Assembly (NCBI GenBank): GCA_900542615.1
Contig: UQOG01000071.1
Span: forward strand, 1-10,078
Reading direction: 5' to 3'
Length of the DNA: 10,078 nt
DNA from: an uncultured Eubacteriales bacterium
GTDB taxonomy: Bacteria; Bacillota; Clostridia; Christensenellales; CAG-138
Both the position numbers and the translations under genes were made by a program. Positions 1 through 5,640 of the stretch are shown here, piece by piece; the first letter of the stretch is position 1, and every line of letters begins with the position of its first letter. The notes beneath the pieces were generated by a model. It had not been told where the DNA came from. It searched no databases and saw only the letters and a program-made list of their open reading frames with translations.

Positions 1-796
1 TGGTGCCGCAGCACCCCCCGATGATTTTAGCCCCCGCCCGGACCAGGGCCAGGCCCTGCTGGGCAAAGTAATCCGGCTGGCCCCGGTATACCACCCGGCG
101 GCCCAGCACCGTGGGATATCCGGCATTGGGCATGGCGCTGAGGAGGGCGCCTTTGGCGTCCAGCCGCCGGAACTGCCGGAGCATATGCTGGGGGCCGCAC
201 ACGCAGTTGAAGCCGACGGCGTCCACCCCTTCGCAGGCCTGCATCCCGGCCAATAGCCGGGATGCGGAAAGGCCCTCCCGGGTATAGCCGTCCGGCTGCA
301 CCCCAAAGGACACCAGCAGGAAGGCGGAAGGGCACAGGGCCTTGAGCTGCCGGGCAAAATCCGCCACCCCCTGGTGGGAGGACAGGGTTTCCAGCAGGAA
401 ATGGGTGATCCCCTGGGAGAGGAAGAGCTGGGCCTGGGCCAGGTAGATCGCCGCCGGGTCCGCGTCCTCCAGAGCGGCCACCGGCCCCAGGTCCCCGAAT
501 ACATAGGCCCCATAAGGGGCGGCGGCCTCCCGGGCCAGCATACACCCCGCAAGGATTGCCTTGCGGGCCAGGGATTCGCCGCCCTCCTGGTAGATGGCGC
601 CTAGGGCGAAGGTATTGGTCTTGACGGCCTGGCAGCCGGCGTCCAGATAGGCTCGGTGCATTTGCAGCACCTTTTCCGGCTGCTCCAAGCTAGCCAGCTC
701 GCAGGAACCGCCGTACCTGGCGGCAAAATAGGTGCCCGTGGCCCCGTCAAACACCAGGGGGGCCTCCTGGGCAAGCAATGCGCGAATGTCCTTCAT
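1..796 (-). CDS. Homocysteine S-methyltransferase domain protein, probably the N-terminal half of a HMT/MTHFR fusion (partial, runs off left edge)
   Basis: The frame is open from an ATG at 796 to the window edge, giving 265 residues with no stop. It is a Zn-dependent homocysteine S-methyltransferase domain: the N-terminal FDGATGT motif (16-22), KTNTF (59-63), the first zinc cysteine in VGFNC (C198) and the paired zinc cysteines in GGCCGT (C262, C263). Such domains transfer a methyl group to homocysteine to make methionine. Stand-alone enzymes (MmuM/YitJ-N type) end soon after GGCCGT. In many Firmicutes, including YitJ of Bacillus, this domain is fused to a C-terminal methylenetetrahydrofolate reductase, which would supply methyl-THF to the MetH encoded just upstream. 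That half lies outside the window, so the fusion is inferred from operon context. The start is 15 bases after the metH stop, with GGAGG at 811-807 and a 10-base spacer. Confidence 0.88.
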   Translation of the reverse strand, partial: MKDIRALLAQEAPLVFDGATGTYFAARYGGSCELASLEQPEKVLQMHRAYLDAGCQAVKTNTFALGAIYQEGGESLARKAILAGCMLAREAAAPYGAYVFGDLGPVAALEDADPAAIYLAQAQLFLSQGITHFLLETLSSHQGVADFARQLKALCPSAFLLVSFGVQPDGYTREGLSASRLLAGMQACEGVDAVGFNCVCGPQHMLRQFRRLDAKGALLSAMPNAGYPTVLGRRVVYRGQPDYFAQQGLALVRAGAKIIGGCCGT

Positions 797-811
797 GTGG
801 GTAGGGCCTCC

Positions 812-3172
812 TCAGCCCAGAACCTTGCGGGCGATCTCCACCGACTGGCGGGCGTCCTTGGCGTAATAATCCGCCCCCATGCGGCGGGCGTGCTCCGGCG
901 TCACCACCGCGCCCCCCACCAGCACCGCCGGGGGCGTTTCCATGGCCTTGAGGGCGGCGATGGTCTGTTCCATGGCGGGCAGGGTGGTGGTCATCAGGGC
1001 GGATAGCCCCACCAGGGGCGCCTGATGCTTTCGGACGGCCTCCACAACGGCTTCCACCGGCACGTCCCGGCCCAGGTCTATGACCCGGAAGCCATAGTTT
1101 TCCATCAGGGTCTTGACGATATTCTTGCCGATGTCGTGGATATCCCCCCGCACGGTGGCCAATATGACCGGGCCCTTTTTCACCGGCGCGCCCCCTTGCT
1201 TTTCCAGCTGGGCCGCCACCTCCTGGAATACCGCCTGGGCCGCCTGGGCCGCTCCCATGAGCTGGGGCAGGAAGGCGATCCCCTGCTCATAATCCAGCCC
1301 CACCCGATCCAGGGCCGGGATCAGCCGGGTCTCCACCAGGCTTAGGCCCTCTTCGGTCTGCAGGGCCTCCCGGGCCAGCCGGGCCGCCGCCCCAGGAAAG
1401 CCCCGGCGAATGGCCTCCTCCAGGGTCATGGCCCCGGAAGCCGCGGGGGCGGCTTCTTGGGGGGCTTGGGCAAAGCGGGCGATGTAGTCCCGGCAGCCGG
1501 CGTCCTCCCCGCTGATGGCCCGGCAGGCTGCCACCGCGTCCATCAATTCCGGCTGGTTGGGATTGAGGATGGGCAGGGTCAGCCCCGCGCCCAGGGCTTG
1601 GATGAGAAAGCTTCGGGTCACCTGGATGCGCTGGGGCAGGCCGAAGGAGATGTTGGATATCCCCAGGGTGGTTTGCAGGCCCAGCTCCTCCCGGACCTGC
1701 CGGATGGCCTCCAGGGTCTCTCGGGCCTGGTCCTGCTGGGCGGATATGGTAAGGGTTAGGCAGTCCATCCACAGGTCCCGGCGGGGGATGCCCTGGGCCA
1801 GGGCCGCCTCCAGAATGCGCCGGGCCAGGGCCAGCCGCTCCTGGGCGGACTGGGGCAGGCCCCCTTGATCCAGGGTCAGGCCCACCACCGCCGCCCCGTA
1901 GCGCTTGGCCAAGGGGAGGATGCGGCGGAGGACGGCCGGGTCCCCGTTGACGGAATTGATCGCCGGCTTGCCGTTATACACCCGCAGCCCCGCTTCCAGG
2001 GCGGCGGGGTCGCTGGAATCCAGCTGGAGGGGGAGGGAGAGGACGCCCTGTAATTTTTTCACGACCTTTGGGAGCATCTCCACCTCATTCACCCCGGGGA
2101 AGCCCACGTTCACATCCAGGATCTCCGCCCCGGCGTCCGCCTGTTGGATGCCCACCCCCAGGACATAGTCCAGATCCTCCTCCAGCAGGGCCTGCTGGAA
2201 CCGCTTTTTGCCGGTGGGATTGATCCGCTCCCCGATCACCCGCACCCGGTCCAGGGGGAGGGCGACGCTGGGGGTGCAAAGGTAGCAGGTATCCGTAGGG
2301 ACCGGCCGGGGGGCGGGGAGCTTGCCCGCCGTGCTTTGGGCCAGGGCGCGGATATAGGCGGGATCCGTGCCGCAGCAGCCTCCCAAGATGGAGGCGCCCG
2401 CCTCCAGGCAGGGCAACATGGCCTTGGCAAAGGCCGCAGGGCCCATATCGTAAGCGCCGGTAAGGGGATCGGGCATACCGGCGTTGGGCTTGGCGATCAC
2501 CGGCAGCCGGGTGTGGCTGCAAAGCTCCCGGATCAGGGGGGCCAGCTGCACCGGGCCCAGGGAGCAGTTCAAGCCGATGGCGTCCGCCCCCAGGCCCTCC
2601 AGGGTGTGGGCCATGGAAGGGATGGAGCAGCCCGCAAAGGTGCGGCCCGATTCCTCAAAGGTCATGGTCACCGCCACGGGCAGCCGGGCGTTCTCTTTGG
2701 CGGCCAGCAGGGCGGCCTTGGCTTCATAAAGGTCCCCCATGGTTTCGATAACGATCAGGTCCGCCCCTGCCTTTACGCCCGCCTGCACCGCTTGGGCAAA
2801 AAGGCGATAGGCTTCCTCGAAGGAAAGGGCGCCCAGGGGCTCCAGCATGGCACCCAAAGGCCCCAGGTCCAGGGCCACCTGGACGGAAGCATCCTGGCAG
2901 GCCGCTTTGGCCAGGCCCACGCCGGCGGCCACCACCTCCTCCACCGTGTGGCCTGTGTTGGCCAGCTTGGGGGCGTAGGCGCCGAAGGTATTGGCGTAGA
3001 GCACCCGGCTGCCCGCCGCTACATAGGCCTGGTGTACCTTTTGAACGGCCGCCGGGTTTTCCAGGTTCCAAAGCTCGGGCCGGGCGCCGGGGGGCAGGCC
3101 CTGGGCCTGGAGCATGGTGCCCATGGCCCCGTCCAGCAGGAGTATGGCGCGGTCTGTAAATGGATTAGACAC
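812..3172 (-). CDS. metH: Cobalamin-dependent methionine synthase, core form without activation domain
   Basis: This 786-residue protein makes methionine from homocysteine and 5-methyl-THF through methylcobalamin. Domains in order: homocysteine/Zn barrel (about 5-285) with DGAMGT (14-19), C203 and GGCC (C266, C267); pterin-binding barrel (about 308-565) with GERINPTG (314-321), DVNVGFPG (353-360) and GISNISFGLP (504-513); B12 cap (about 580-660); and a Rossmann B12 domain with DxHxxG (D677, H679, G682; H679 would be the cobalt ligand), SALMTTT (724-730) and VGGA (752-755). The SAM-dependent reactivation domain of the roughly 1,230-residue E. coli enzyme is absent and is encoded by the gene before it. 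The open frame extends to 3262, but GTG at 3172 is preferred: AAGGAGG (3187-3181) lies 8 bases before it, and the residues upstream are low-complexity Pro/Ala that overlap the preceding gene. The 8-base overlap with that gene suggests translational coupling. Confidence 0.95.
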   Translation of the reverse strand: MSNPFTDRAILLLDGAMGTMLQAQGLPPGARPELWNLENPAAVQKVHQAYVAAGSRVLYANTFGAYAPKLANTGHTVEEVVAAGVGLAKAACQDASVQVALDLGPLGAMLEPLGALSFEEAYRLFAQAVQAGVKAGADLIVIETMGDLYEAKAALLAAKENARLPVAVTMTFEESGRTFAGCSIPSMAHTLEGLGADAIGLNCSLGPVQLAPLIRELCSHTRLPVIAKPNAGMPDPLTGAYDMGPAAFAKAMLPCLEAGASILGGCCGTDPAYIRALAQSTAGKLPAPRPVPTDTCYLCTPSVALPLDRVRVIGERINPTGKKRFQQALLEEDLDYVLGVGIQQADAGAEILDVNVGFPGVNEVEMLPKVVKKLQGVLSLPLQLDSSDPAALEAGLRVYNGKPAINSVNGDPAVLRRILPLAKRYGAAVVGLTLDQGGLPQSAQERLALARRILEAALAQGIPRRDLWMDCLTLTISAQQDQARETLEAIRQVREELGLQTTLGISNISFGLPQRIQVTRSFLIQALGAGLTLPILNPNQPELMDAVAACRAISGEDAGCRDYIARFAQAPQEAAPAASGAMTLEEAIRRGFPGAAARLAREALQTEEGLSLVETRLIPALDRVGLDYEQGIAFLPQLMGAAQAAQAVFQEVAAQLEKQGGAPVKKGPVILATVRGDIHDIGKNIVKTLMENYGFRVIDLGRDVPVEAVVEAVRKHQAPLVGLSALMTTTLPAMEQTIAALKAMETPPAVLVGGAVVTPEHARRMGADYYAKDARQSVEIARKVLG

Positions 3173-3821
3173 AGGTGGAACCTCCTTTTCGATAGGCGCA
3201 GTCCCCCCGGTTGGGGCAAACGGCGCAGCCCCGGATGGGGGTGGGGCGGGGCGTGGGGGCAAGGCCCAGGATGGCGGTAACGGATTTCATGGGGTTGAGC
3301 AGCAGGCTGTCCGTTACATACAGGCCCAGCCGCCGTTGGACATCTAAGATTGCACATAGAGCCGGCTGCAGGGAAAGGGACAGGTCCCCGTAACCCGGGC
3401 TGAATCGGTCGGTAAGGTACAGTTGGGGGAACCGGGCGGAAATGTCCGCCTGGGCCTGTTGGCAGCCCGCCTCCACATAGGCGCTGCCGCAGGCGTCCAG
3501 GATCACCGCCTCCGCCATGTTCCGGGCTTGTAGCCCCTGAAGCTCTCGGTCGAATTCTGCCCCCAGGGTGCAGGCCAACAGGGCCGCCTGGGCGCAGCCG
3601 GACAGCATGGCGTTCGCCAGCCTGCCGGGGAGGGTCAGCCCCACCGGGGCCAAACAGGGCGTCCCCCCTTGAAAGGACAGGGGGAACACCCGGTAAACAT
3701 ACCTGGGGGTCAAACGCCCCTCCAGCCGCCGGGCCACATCCTCCACCCGGCGGGCCAGGGCGTCGGCCGTCCGGCCGTCCGCCCCCAGATAGCGCAGGGC
3801 TTCCCCCCGGTCCAGCTTCAT
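3165..3821 (-). CDS. Stand-alone methionine synthase activation-domain protein with C-terminal cysteine cluster
   Basis: This 218-residue protein resembles the Met_synt_B12 (activation) domain found at the C-terminus of full-length MetH. The clearest signature is RFSPGYGD (139-146), matching the RxxPGY motif that contacts S-adenosylmethionine, followed by LNPMKSVTAILGL (175-187). The expected role is reductive remethylation of oxidised cob(II)alamin in the neighbouring core MetH. The C-terminus has four cysteines, C199-x2-C202-x5-C208-x8-C217, absent from E. coli MetH; this spacing could hold an Fe-S cluster or another metal (inference). The ATG at 3821 is chosen because a purine-rich AAGG/GGGGGG stretch precedes it and the promoter ends just upstream; the longer frame to 4085 is antisense to spoIIID. 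It is the first gene of the minus-strand methionine operon and overlaps metH by 8 bases. Confidence 0.87.
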   Translation of the reverse strand: MKLDRGEALRYLGADGRTADALARRVEDVARRLEGRLTPRYVYRVFPLSFQGGTPCLAPVGLTLPGRLANAMLSGCAQAALLACTLGAEFDRELQGLQARNMAEAVILDACGSAYVEAGCQQAQADISARFPQLYLTDRFSPGYGDLSLSLQPALCAILDVQRRLGLYVTDSLLLNPMKSVTAILGLAPTPRPTPIRGCAVCPNRGDCAYRKGGSTCV

Positions 3822-3845
3822 AAGCGCCCCCCCTTTCCTTGGATT

Positions 3846-3862
3846 CCTGTTTAGTATACAGG
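3846..3862. promoter_or_regulatory. Near-palindrome over the -10 of the methionine operon (candidate operator)
   Basis: CCTGT at 3846-3850 and ACAGG at 3858-3862 form inverted half-sites, with further symmetry at TA/TA around a central G at 3854. The palindrome covers the -10 and the probable start site of the methionine operon, where a repressor would act. Separately, a 9-base inverted repeat, TGTACAGCC at 3876-3884 and GGCTGTACA at 3940-3948, frames the divergent intergenic region. No regulator is assigned. Confidence 0.35.
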
Positions 3863-3881
3863 CTTTCCGCCGGGGTGTACA
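3853..3881 (-). promoter_or_regulatory. SigA-type promoter of the minus-strand methionine operon
   Basis: On the minus strand, -35 TGTACA (3881-3876, 4/6 to consensus) and -10 TATACT (3858-3853, 5/6) are separated by exactly 17 bases. The start point would be near 3846, giving a 5' leader of about 25 bases before the activation-protein ATG. That is too short for a SAM riboswitch, T-box or attenuator, so control, if any, would act at the promoter. Confidence 0.65.
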
Positions 3882-3916
3882 GCCCCTTCCGCCCGGGAAT
3901 CCCCCAAGGGGATGGC

Positions 3917-3943
3917 ATATGCCGGCCGGACGCGGCATAGGCT
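3917..3943 (+). promoter_or_regulatory. Possible SigE-type promoter for spoIIID
   Basis: ATA at 3917-3919 and CATAGGCT at 3936-3943, 16 bases apart, resemble the -35 (ATA) and -10 (cATAcanT) of the early mother-cell sigma factor SigE, which drives spoIIID in Bacillus. The -10 has two mismatches. Position is suitable (start near 3950, 22 bases before the ATG), but the match is only suggestive. Confidence 0.3.
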
Positions 3944-3971
3944 GTACAAAGCATGTTCGGGGGTGTATGGT

Positions 3972-4226
3972 ATGTATTCTTATATAGAAGAGCGGGTGCT
4001 GGCGGTGGCGGACTATATCATCGACCATCAGGCTACGGTGCGGGCGGCGGCAGGGGCCTTTCAGATCAGCAAAAGCACGGTGCATAAGGATATGCAGGAG
4101 CGGCTAAAGGGCCTGGACCCCCTTCGGGCCAAGGCCGTGGGGGAGATCCTGCAGCACAATAAGGCGGAACGCCATATCCGAGGCGGCATGGCCACCCGGC
4201 AAAAATATAAGGGCGCCCAGGGCTAA
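3972..4226 (+). CDS. spoIIID: Sporulation transcription factor SpoIIID
   Basis: This 84-residue protein matches SpoIIID over nearly its whole length (the Bacillus protein is about 93 residues): an N-terminal YIEERVLAVADYII segment, a helix-turn-helix at about 22-46 with the hallmark recognition helix SKSTVHKD (33-40) and ERL (43-45), then the basic tail HIRGGMATRQKYK (68-80). SpoIIID is a DNA-binding regulator of the mother cell during sporulation, acting between SigE and SigK. The ATG at 3972 is chosen because residues from there align with the family N-terminus; the open frame extends back to 3912 with unrelated sequence. Its RBS is weak (GGGGGTG, 3959-3965). It stands alone, divergent from the methionine operon and followed by the separately promoted metNIQ leader. 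It supports an endospore-forming host. Confidence 0.95.
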   Translation: MYSYIEERVLAVADYIIDHQATVRAAAGAFQISKSTVHKDMQERLKGLDPLRAKAVGEILQHNKAERHIRGGMATRQKYKGAQG

Positions 4227-4263
4227 GGCGCGACAGCGCTCGACGGGACGCCCCGGCGGGGGA

Positions 4264-4285
4264 AAAGGGCGGCGCGGCCGCCTTT
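4264..4285 (+). terminator. Weak terminator-like hairpin after spoIIID
   Basis: AAAGG-G-CGGC (4264-4273) pairs with GCCGCCTTT (4277-4285) around a GCG loop, with one extra G. Only three T residues lie on the 3' side and they are within the stem, so termination may be partial. It is the best candidate between spoIIID and the metNIQ promoter. Confidence 0.4.
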
Positions 4286-4340
4286 GTGCGCCCGCTCGGG
4301 GCGAAGGCGGTTATGCCGTCCCTTTGCAGGAAGATTTTTG

Positions 4341-4370
4341 TTGACAGCTTTATGGAGATTATGATATCAT
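4341..4370 (+). promoter_or_regulatory. SigA-type promoter of the metNIQ leader
   Basis: A perfect -35 TTGACA (4341-4346) is followed after 18 bases by TATCAT (4365-4370, 5/6 to TATAAT). An AT-rich stretch precedes the -35. The start would be near 4377, giving a leader RNA of about 195 bases to the end of the terminator at 4572. This is the only strong promoter between spoIIID and metN. Confidence 0.75.
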
Positions 4371-4429
4371 GCAGAGCAATAAGGGCTTTGCATCGCACGG
4401 CCGATGAACGGAGGAAAGGAGCAGGCAGG

Positions 4430-4525
4430 ATGAACAGCGTTTCCATGACCATGTGCGCTATGATGATGTGCGGCTCCATGTCCTTCGGGCATGGAGAGCG
4501 TGTGCGTGCATGGACCTTGGCATAA
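4430..4525 (+). CDS. Methionine-rich leader peptide of the metNIQ operon
   Basis: This 31-codon ORF starts with ATG at 4430 behind a strong RBS (AAAGGAG at 4415-4421, 8-base spacer) and ends in TAA at 4523-4525. The first 17 codons include seven Met (1, 6, 8, 11, 12, 13, 17) and two Cys (9, 14); the peptide begins MNSVSMTMCAMMMCGSMS. The remaining codons have ordinary composition. It has no lipobox or convincing membrane helix. The ORF lies between a promoter and an intrinsic terminator, and its last codons form the 5' arm of a hairpin that excludes the terminator. This is the architecture of a trp/his-type leader peptide: the act of translation matters, and stalling at the Met run when charged Met-tRNA is short would signal to RNA polymerase. 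The same frame is open back to 4286, but that part precedes the RNA start. A functional small protein is the alternative and seems less likely. Confidence 0.8.
   Translation: MNSVSMTMCAMMMCGSMSFGHGERVRAWTLA
4474..4496 (+). promoter_or_regulatory. Leader pause/protector hairpin with UUCG loop
   Basis: CTCCATG (4474-4480, containing Met codon 17) pairs perfectly with CATGGAG (4490-4496). Inside, CC/GG (4482-4483 with 4488-4489) closes a UUCG tetraloop, leaving U4481 bulged. It would form behind RNA polymerase while the ribosome is still upstream and would be opened by translation past the Met run. It is the equivalent of the 1:2 pause hairpin of classical attenuators. The same 5' arm (4472-4480) can also pair with 4509-4516, the antiterminator arm (8 pairs, one bulge). 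Confidence 0.6.
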
Positions 4526-4549
4526 GGCTTCGTTGATGCAAGGGCCGTG
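4509..4549 (+). promoter_or_regulatory. Antiterminator hairpin of the metNIQ attenuator
   Basis: Bases 4509-4523 pair with 4536-4549: thirteen pairs including one G-U, with a single bulge (G4519) and a single mismatch (A4514/G4544), around a 12-base loop. The 5' arm is the last codons of the leader ORF plus the first stop-codon base. The 3' arm contains the whole lower 5' strand of the terminator (4540-4549), so the two hairpins are mutually exclusive. A ribosome at the stop codon would cover the 5' arm and favour termination; one stalled at Met 11-13 (4460-4468) would leave it free and favour read-through. Confidence 0.7.
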
Positions 4550-4572
4550 GGCATACGCTCACGGCCCTTTTT
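4540..4572 (+). terminator. Intrinsic terminator of the metNIQ leader (attenuator)
   Basis: AAGGGCCGTG (4540-4549) pairs perfectly with CACGGCCCTT (4560-4569) and the stem continues inward (G-U, G-C, C-G) to a 4-base loop, 13 pairs in all. Five T residues (4568-4572) follow or close the stem. It lies between the leader ORF and metN in the sense direction, so metNIQ expression from the upstream promoter requires read-through. Confidence 0.88.
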
Positions 4573-4617
4573 ATGCGGCATAGTTCATCATCATTGGCGG
4601 GGAGGAAGAACATATCC

Positions 4618-5640
4618 ATGGTTGCCTCAGGCAAAAACGAGATCATTACCATCCGGGGGCTGAATAAGACCTTTGGATCGGGGGACACGGCGGTCACCGC
4701 CCTTTCCGGCATTGACCTGACCATTTACGAAGGGGAAATTTTCGGCATCATCGGCCTGTCTGGGGCGGGGAAAAGCACCCTGGTGCGGTGCATGAACTAC
4801 CTGGAAAAGCCCACGGACGGCAGCGTGGTCATCGCGGGCCAGGCCCTGGAAAAGCTCCAACCCGGGGAATTGCTCACAGCCCGGCGGAACATGGGCATGA
4901 TCTTCCAGCAATTCAACCTGCTCATGCAGAAAAACGCCATCCAAAACATCTGCTTCCCCCTGGAGATCGCCGGGGTGCCCAAGGCCCAGGCGGTAAAGCG
5001 GGCCAGGGAGCTATTGGAGGTGGTGGAGCTGCAGGATAAGGAAAAGGCCTATCCAGCCCAGCTCTCCGGCGGCCAGAAGCAGCGGGTAGCCATCGCCCGG
5101 GCCCTGGCGGCCAACCCCAAGGTGCTGCTGTGCGACGAGGCCACCAGCGCCCTGGACCCCACCACCACCCGCTCCATATTGGACCTGCTCAAGGAGATCA
5201 ACCAGAAATTCGGCATCACCATCGTGGTGATCACCCATGAGATGAGCGTCATCGAGGAGATCTGCGACCGGGTGGCCATCATCGACAACAGCCGCATCGC
5301 GGAGATCGGCAGCGTGGAGGACATTTTCATGCGGCCCAAGACGGAGATCGCCCGGCGTTTGCTCTACGCCAGCGGCCGCCTGGGGGAGGAGATGATGAGC
5401 GAACGCTGCCTGCGGATCATCTTCGACGGCACCCAGGCCTCCAGCCCGGTGATCGGCAACATGGTGCTGGAGTGCGGCGCGGCTGTAAACATCCTCTTTG
5501 CGGATACCAAGACCATTGAGGGCAAGATGGTGGGCTATACCCTGGTGCAGCTGCCGGAGAACGAAGCGGTGGTCGCTAAGATGAAGAAATACCTGGAAAT
5601 GCACCAGGTGCATTATTTGGAGGAGGCGTATCATGTTTAA
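4618..5640 (+). CDS. metN: Methionine ABC transporter, ATP-binding protein
   Basis: This 340-residue protein is the typical MetN length. The nucleotide-binding domain has Walker A GLSGAGKST (46-54), the Q-loop FQQFN (97-101, Q98), signature LSGGQ (149-153), Walker B VLLCDEATSALD (169-180) and the switch histidine in ITHEM (H207). The C-terminal part (about 262-340) is the NIL/ACT-like domain in which MetN binds intracellular methionine and inhibits transport. It energises methionine uptake at the inner face of the membrane with MetI. The frame opens at 4573, but that ATG sits at the terminator's T-run. ATG 4618 is chosen because it follows GGAGG (4601-4605) by 12 bases and matches the family N-terminus. 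The last 8 bases overlap metI. Confidence 0.95.
   Translation: MVASGKNEIITIRGLNKTFGSGDTAVTALSGIDLTIYEGEIFGIIGLSGAGKSTLVRCMNYLEKPTDGSVVIAGQALEKLQPGELLTARRNMGMIFQQFNLLMQKNAIQNICFPLEIAGVPKAQAVKRARELLEVVELQDKEKAYPAQLSGGQKQRVAIARALAANPKVLLCDEATSALDPTTTRSILDLLKEINQKFGITIVVITHEMSVIEEICDRVAIIDNSRIAEIGSVEDIFMRPKTEIARRLLYASGRLGEEMMSERCLRIIFDGTQASSPVIGNMVLECGAAVNILFADTKTIEGKMVGYTLVQLPENEAVVAKMKKYLEMHQVHYLEEAYHV

Noticed and set aside
2144..3280. 378-codon open frame on the plus strand opposite metH
   Set aside because: It is low-complexity Gly/Gln/His-rich sequence antisense to well-conserved MetH motifs.
3822..4085. N-terminal extension of the activation protein
   Set aside because: The extension is antisense to spoIIID and crosses the promoter; ATG 3821 follows a purine-rich RBS and begins the recognisable protein.
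4286..4429. Longer N-terminal extension of the Met-rich leader ORF
   Set aside because: It begins before the promoter at 4341-4370; only the ATG at 4430 lies within the predicted RNA and has an RBS.
4371..4617. A SAM (S-box) riboswitch or T-box in the metN leader
   Set aside because: I looked for the S-box core blocks and the T-box consensus (GGTGGTACCGCG-like) and saw neither; the leader is instead explained by a translated Met-rich ORF and two exclusive hairpins.
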